A DNA stretch of 64,000 nt, from the NCBI RefSeq assembly GCF_003286085.1, contig NW_020825289.1, forward strand, positions 9,300,001 to 9,364,000, in the 5' to 3' direction. Below are positions 57,901 through 64,000 of this stretch, in pieces. The position numbers and the translations under genes are program-made. Position 1 is the first letter of the stretch; each line of letters begins with the position of its first letter. This stretch comes from Drosophila persimilis. Its lineage: Eukaryota; Arthropoda; Insecta; Diptera; Drosophilidae. Below the pieces are notes generated by a model, which was not told the DNA's origin, did no database searches, and was given only the letters and a program-made list of their open reading frames with translations.

Positions 57901-59874
57901 AAAAACAATGTAGGGCCCCAAAACTAATGGATTTTGTGTAGATTTTTTCTAAAATAAAAGAAAACTTCTAAGACAATTTTTTCGCTGAGTGCACGGAGTG
58001 GAGTGTCATTTGCCAGTCGCATTTGAGAACAGTTTCGTTAGCATATTTGTCTTGAATATTTATCAAATTGCTCATACGTATGGTGGGCCCGACTCTGGCT
58101 GGCTTTTCTGTGATTTATAAGAGCGGTGGCAGGGACTATGCCACAGGGGCGGACAGTGGCGAGGCATTGGAGAGAGGGCATGCTTGATGAATTACTGGCC
58201 GTAATGATACATCATTATGTTGAACTAATTGTGGGGCTGGCCCACACAGTCCGTCATTTCGAAAAGTCAATTATCATTGCACACGAGCCGGCGTCTCTGT
58301 CGCTGTCTCTTTCGTTCTTCCTCTGTGAATCATAAATTAGAGCCTCATCCGATCGAATGAAACTTTCATCAATTGATTATTGGCTCTGGCTCAAGCCATA
58401 TATCAAAATCACGCCAAGGTCTCTCTCGGGGCGGGGAGGCCAGCAGATGTCACATTTAATTGGATTTTCACATGGCCTTTTGTTCATCGGTGGCATCGGG
58501 GTTGCCTGCCCTAATAAGCTATTAAATAACGTCTAAAGCGAAAGTTCCCCATCCTTGGCGGGGACTCCTCTTCGGCACCTCCTTCGACACCCACCTCCCC
58601 AGCATTCGGCACAGCACATAAATAACACAAGGACTTCCGTTTGCCATAAAAGTGACGCGCCACGTGGCCAAAAGGCAAAATGGCGCCCAGAATTGCCGAT
58701 GACAACATTTCCGTTCCTGAGAAAGCGATTCATAACGGATTCGCACTCTGAGCCGCCGCCAGGGCAAATCGTAAATTTCAATCAATGGAACACTCAATCC
58801 TCAATCCCAGCCAAAATCCCGCTCATTCACTCCTTAGCCGTGGCTCGTGGGGGGTGGAGAGGTTTCCGAAGGAATGACAAACATGCGAGTGTTGCCAGAT
58901 GAGATTTAATTGCCAGTGTTGCCAGGGTCAAAAATGTGCACACCACCCCCCAGAAAGTTCTCGACTATTGCCCAGCACTGTAACTCGTAAATCATTAAAA
59001 CTTCTCACATAAAAATGGGCAAAACGAACGCTTCACTAATAGCTGTCCTTGTTACGCCCCTTTACTAGAGGCCAGGGTAATCGAAAAACTTTTGCCAAAT
59101 CATTCCGGGAATGTTCCAAAAATGCGTTTCACAGCACAAGGAAATACCCCCGAAACCAGGACTAGACAACGTCGCAAGATTTAGGCCTGAAATTGTGACT
59201 AATTACACTTGCGGCTTAAAGATTAAAGAAACCCTGTTTCGTATTTTCGCTCAAGCCAGACGTTAGAAGGCTGATGAAGGCTTCAACTCTCAATTTATAT
59301 GCAGATAATAATGAAGAGACCGGCGCTGATTATACGAACTTAACGAGCATTACCGATTCCCATTTCGTGTACAGTACGTGCACAGGTACACCATCAAGAG
59401 AAAAACCCAACAATCACAGCTACAATAATATTCAAGTTAATTAGCGGACATCAATCATGCTTTTATTTATTTTATTTGACTGCAAAAACATATTCACGGG
59501 CATAGACCGGGAGATTGCTAATTAATGAACATCAGTTGATTAAAAATAATGAAACACGGAGCCAATACGATACGATTTATATCTGCCCAGTTTATGATGA
59601 TTGAATTTCCCCCAATAACCAATCGGGCAAACCGAAATTTATGTTCGCGGTCCTCTTGTTCGCTTGCCCAACGGTATTGGTGATGGTTTATTTCCATGGT
59701 TACAAAATTAATTTTGATACGGAAATGTTCAGGGTTTAATTATCATACATTTGCTCTAATTTGTATTTGATTCGTTTAAACATTCTACTAAGCAAATGTG
59801 AATATCAAACAATTGTGTGGTAAATGTGGCTGCTTAATGAAAGCGACCTCAAATTGTAATTATTCTGTCGTTAA

Positions 59875-60909
59875 TTATACCCGATACTCAAAATGAGTAT
59901 TGAGGTATATTAGATTTGTGGTAAAAGTGGATGTGTGTAACGTCCAGAAGGAATCGTTTCCGACCCCATAAAGTATATATATTCTTGATCAGCATCAATA
60001 GCCGAGTCGATTGAGCCATGTCTGTCTGTCCGTCTATCCGTCCGTCCGTCTGTCCGTCTGTCCGTCCCCTTCAGCGCCTAATGCTCAAAGACTATAAGAG
60101 CTAGAGCAACGATGTTTTGGATCCAGACTTCTGTGATATGTCACTGCTACAAAAATATTTCAAAACTTTGCCCCGCCCACTTCCGATCCCACAAAGGGCG
60201 AAAATCTGTGGCATCCACAATTTTAAAGATACGAGAAAACCAAAAACGCAGAATCGTAGAGAATGACGATATCTTTTAGACTGCGGAATCTGAATTGGAT
60301 CGTATTATTATTATAGCCAGCATCAAGAAAACAATTTCATTTTTTCTCGCCCTGTCTCTCTCTAACACACACGTAGCATAGGCGGCTTTGCTTAGAGTAA
60401 AACATTAGCGCCTAGATCTCAGAGACTATAAAAGCTAGAGCAACCAAATTTGGTATCCACACTCCTAATATATCGGACCGAGACGAGTTTGTTTCAAAAT
60501 TTCGCCACACCCCCTTCCGCCCCCGCAAAGGATGCAAATCTGGGGATATTCACAAATCTCAGAGACTATTAAAGCTAGAGTAACCAAATTTAGTATCCGC
60601 ACTCCTGTTAGATCTCACTATAAATCGTATATCTCAAAATTTCGCCCCACCCCCTTCCGCCCCCACAAAGGACGAAAATCTGTTGCATCCACAATATTGC
60701 ACATTCGAGAAAACTAAAAACGCAGAATCATAGATAATGACCATCATTTTTATAGCCAAAAGGAACAAATCAATTTGCAGTGGCTACGCAGCGCCAGACG
60801 TCACGCTCAGACTGATTTTCTGTCTCTCTCGCACGCACTCTTTGTCGTGTCGTTTAATATTAGCGGCGTCTGCCGGAGGAGAGCCATACTGACTAAGTAT
60901 CGGGTATAA
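59875..60909. mobile_element. Complete mini-me-like non-autonomous element
   Basis: Perfect 14 bp terminal inverted repeats, TTATACCCGATACT (59875-59888) and AGTATCGGGTATAA (60896-60909), bound 1035 bp. The left part has the Drosophila core TTTCCGACCCCATAAAG, GTATATATATTC and GATCAGCATCAATAG, then a GTCY-type tetranucleotide tract at about 60020-60066. This combination is the hallmark described for mini-me elements. Inside, a block of 135-195 bp beginning near CTCAGAGACTAT is present three times. No protein is coded. The form is like copies I associate with obscura-group flies. Confidence 0.7.
60074..60745. repeat. Three diverged internal blocks of the mini-me-like element
   Basis: Related blocks begin at about 60074, 60408 and 60551. 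Each carries a GACTATAAGAGCTAGAG-like start, then CAAAATTTCGCC and CCCCCTTCCGCCCC-like segments. Blocks 1 and 3 also end in CAAAAACGCAGAATC-like sequence. Confidence 0.85.
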
Positions 60910-63900
60910 CTGTAGAGTTGCGGTGTCCGCAGCAACTCACAACGTTCCCCCTCGTTTGAAATTATTCTATTGGATCACAATCAAATATGGCAATAGAAGT
61001 TGGTAAACAACGGGAATGATTCGATTGAATCGGTGTAGGTAATTTGCCATTGAACAATGACATCTTTCATGCCAATAGATTCTACTAATCTTAATAAAAA
61101 AAAAAACATACATACATAGAATATCATCGATCAGCCGTCAGTAGCACAATGTGAAGTTGAACGACAGTTGTTACCAGTCACGCGGGACTCCTTCTCTTCA
61201 ATTGTTGCCTCATATTGAAGGGCAATTTTTGTACTTGAGCAAAGATATAAGAAAATGGGAAAAATTCTTGATTTTCAAAGCAACTCTCAACGGAACGATA
61301 GCTTTCAACTCGTAAATGTGTTTATGTGTTTTGTCTTTGATTTGTTTTTAATGCGACTCTCGCTGCCCCTGACAAAAGGGAACGGGAAGCAATAAAATAT
61401 TTGTCGGTCAGTGTCAACACCACGGAGAGAGCCAAAGGGGGACACACGTTTCAGTGATAACCAAATTTGAGATGGGAAAGAGCCAGCGAGTGAAAGAGAA
61501 TAAATTTATATTGAAAAAATATATATACTCGCATGTACAGTCGGCCATTTATGCCTAAATGTCCCTGCATGCGCTGGAATGTGCAATATAAACTTTTATG
61601 CCATCGCCAAAAACACAGTTTTTATTTACCGCCACTTGACCTTTTTCCATTTTTGTTTCCCGTTCGATGTACGGAGTATCTTTACGGACAAACGGAACGT
61701 AAAACGTGTTTGAGGCCCAGTCCAGGCCTCAGTTATTTCCAAGTCTTCCTTTCCCGTTTCTGTGCGTATGTGTTTGGTTATCAGAACATAAAAGGTTTGT
61801 ATGACAAAAAAGCCAATATGGATAACATTGTGAATGGGAGCTGGGTACGCACTATAGAGTACTCTATCTGTCGCTCAATTCATTTCATATTTTGAATGAA
61901 ACGTAAAGCTTTTTAGAAACCTTTGAACAACGAAAGTGTATCTCCTTATGAGTTATTAAAACTGTTAAAGCGGCAGAGGGTTTGCTTTTACTTTATTCAT
62001 GGATTTTCTACGTGTCAAAATACCGTGGCGGTTACCCCATATGTTATGTTTCCTCATAGCATTAGAGCTAATGTGGATGTACCACAGAGTATCCTATTCT
62101 TACAGCCACCTCTGCGTATGCGCAATGCTCGTGGGATGGTTTGCTGTTGTGGATGCAATCAACGCGGTGTCAGCATTTCAACTCGGCGCCATTCAAAAAT
62201 GGAAATTAATTTTTCAGCCATGACAAGGCAATTAATTGTATGTCCCTGTCGCCGGTTGTTGTTGTTGGTGCTTTCCCTTTTGGCTAAAACTAAATTTTTT
62301 ACACTTTCATGTACGCAAATGTGTGTAAATCAAAATAAATGTTGCCAAATCACGAACTTAATTTAAATGTCACGACGGGAGGAGCGCTGACAGCTGGAAA
62401 ACGCGACTACAGAGTAGATTCAGTATAGTATCGTTTCTGTGCGTTCTTTATAGTAGCAGCACTCTTAAAGAATTCTTGCTGCAGCTGTTGCCAGATCGAA
62501 AGGGAAACGAGGCGGCTCGAACATCTCTCCTTAATGTCCTCTTTCAATGCGTTTATTTATGCATTACGAATTACTTGGAATCTGTGGCAGTTGTCGCTCC
62601 CCGTCGGCCATCCTCCATCCGCCACTCACCATCCGCCATTCGCCCCATTCGCCATTGCCCGGCATCCGGCATCAGTTTTCGCCATTTTTCTTTCGCTTTC
62701 CCAGAGAACTGCACGCGCCATTTTCGCAGCCGTTGGATAAAGGGGAAATCGAAATTAAACTGTCCGAAAGGCTGCGGACCAGCACAATTTACGAGCACTC
62801 GCGTGCTAAACGTGGCCCAGACAGACACAGGACGTTCTCCTCCCTCCTGCCATCTACGGCCGGAGCGAGCTGCGTGTCCTTTCATTTGGCCGCAAACATC
62901 CGCTCAGTGAAATGACTTTGTGGTTGGTTTTACATAACTCTGCGAGTCGGCCAAAGAGGCGTGAAGGGAGGGGAAAAGATTGTGCTGGACAAGGATTAAG
63001 TCCTTGCTGGGATTGCATGTGTGCATTTGATTTTTGGCTCCTTCATTGTGGATGGGATGGGGCCAACATGAATGTTAAATGCACATTTGTTTCCGGCCAA
63101 CGCAAGCTCATGATTATTTTATTGAGCCGCTGCGCCCGGGATAACCTTGGAGCAGGAGGAATAACAGAGAAGCATGTCAGCCGATTTAGATTCGCAAGAG
63201 AGATGACAGTATAATAAACCTCTTGGATGGCTCTACATTCAGCAGTTCCATTCATAGTTTTGGCTGTGGCTACACATGTGGCCCAGTGGCTCGAGTCGAC
63301 TCGAGTGGCTTTGCTTTCGGTTCGCTGCACGCACAAATTGCCACTCGAATGGCTGGCTTACCTACCACTGTCCTCTATCCGTAGCGCTGTACATGTATCT
63401 TTCCATCTTTGCGACTTTGCATCTGTTTCCCCCTACTCGTATCTGTATCCGAGCATGCACACATCTAAACATCCCTAAGCACAATATACATAGGTACTCT
63501 TGCAGCTACTTTGAAGCTACTTAACTGACAATCTTCCTCATCTTGAATAACGCAATTTTTTGCCAAATTGTGAAAGGGGTTTGGTCCGGACCCGTTCCCT
63601 CTCCCAGCACTTATTGTATCTTCTGATTTGGGGCAGAAAAGTAAATAAAATAAAATCCACAAGTCCCTAGCCAAAAACTTGTGTCGAGCTCAAGTTTATC
63701 TACTCCGTACGTAGTATTATTCGATTGAGATACATACAACCACTGATAAAATCGTTATCCTCACTCAATCTAAAGCAAATATCTGATAGAGAAAGGTCAG
63801 GCCTGTGATAAGATTCGCAGTTGGTTACGAGCTCGTCAAATGTCCTCTCTTCTCTTCTCTTCTCTTCTCTTGAGGAGATGATGCTGTTTCCTCTTCAAAA

Positions 63901-64000
63901 GTGATAGCGGTTACCAATGGCAGGAATGGTAATATGGATTATTAAATAATCCTACAAACAGGTGCAACCCACTAATATCCTTCGATATCTCCACATGGAG
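60910..64000. other. Right-hand gene-free stretch
   Basis: No supported gene. Frames at 61.5-63.5 kb are short and without domains. A TCTCT pentamer array lies at about 63845-63871. Confidence 0.5.
63845..63871. repeat. TTCTC pentanucleotide array
   Basis: About five copies of TTCTC in a row, with one partial copy. Confidence 0.93.

Larger units (their letters stand above)
48592..59874. other. Gene-free stretch with repeats and small inverted repeats
   Basis: No supported coding gene. It holds short mini-me-related segments (49110-49295, 52633-52840), a near-perfect palindrome (49310-49328), a (CT)n tract (53950-53996) and a hairpin (54929-54968). If the candidate first exon at 48.3 kb is real, this would be its first intron. 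Confidence 0.5.

Overview
This is eukaryotic DNA that reads as a fruit fly (Drosophila) genome. Genes have 55-80 bp GT-AG introns, TATA boxes 30-35 bp before initiator-like starts, AATAAA signals just after the stop codons, many short microsatellites, and remnants of mariner, Jockey-like and mini-me-like elements. The form of the complete mini-me-like copy at 59875-60909 (ends TTATACCCGATACT) suggests the obscura group. That placement is an inference.

Only about 15 kb of the 64 kb carries genes I can support. Two genes on the plus strand lie at 6.4-9.5 kb (A and B). Seven more lie at 31.0-43.7 kb: C(-), D(-), E(+), F(-), G(-), H(-) and I(-). Eight of the nine (all but C) are secreted paralogues of one family. 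Counting residues in my splice models gives one cysteine ruler: C1-x3-Y-x17-C2-x35-C4-x11-C5-x4, then a phase-0 intron, then x35-C6-x21-C7. Seven genes fit it exactly and B is a shortened variant. The domain resembles the insect TsetseEP (formerly DUF725) family, named after a tsetse midgut protein with a low-complexity tail. That identification rests on memory of the family and no search was run.

The domain is constant but the C-terminal tails are not: polyglutamine in A, eight 34-residue Trp/Asn-Thr-Thr repeats in B, Thr/Pro/Ser mucin-like sequence in D and I, Ser-Thr-Ala-Ala-Pro repeats in G, Ser-Thr-Glu-Ser repeats in H, and no tail in E and F. The proteins probably act together as a secreted, heavily glycosylated set, perhaps in the gut. 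GATA-type motifs near the promoters fit gut expression but do not prove it.

The rest is gene-poor: 1-6.3 kb, 9.5-31 kb and 43.7-64 kb have no supported coding gene. They hold simple repeats, short transposon remnants and one candidate promoter with a first exon at about 48.32-48.59 kb. They may be intergenic or intronic DNA. I saw no tRNA, rRNA or CRISPR array.
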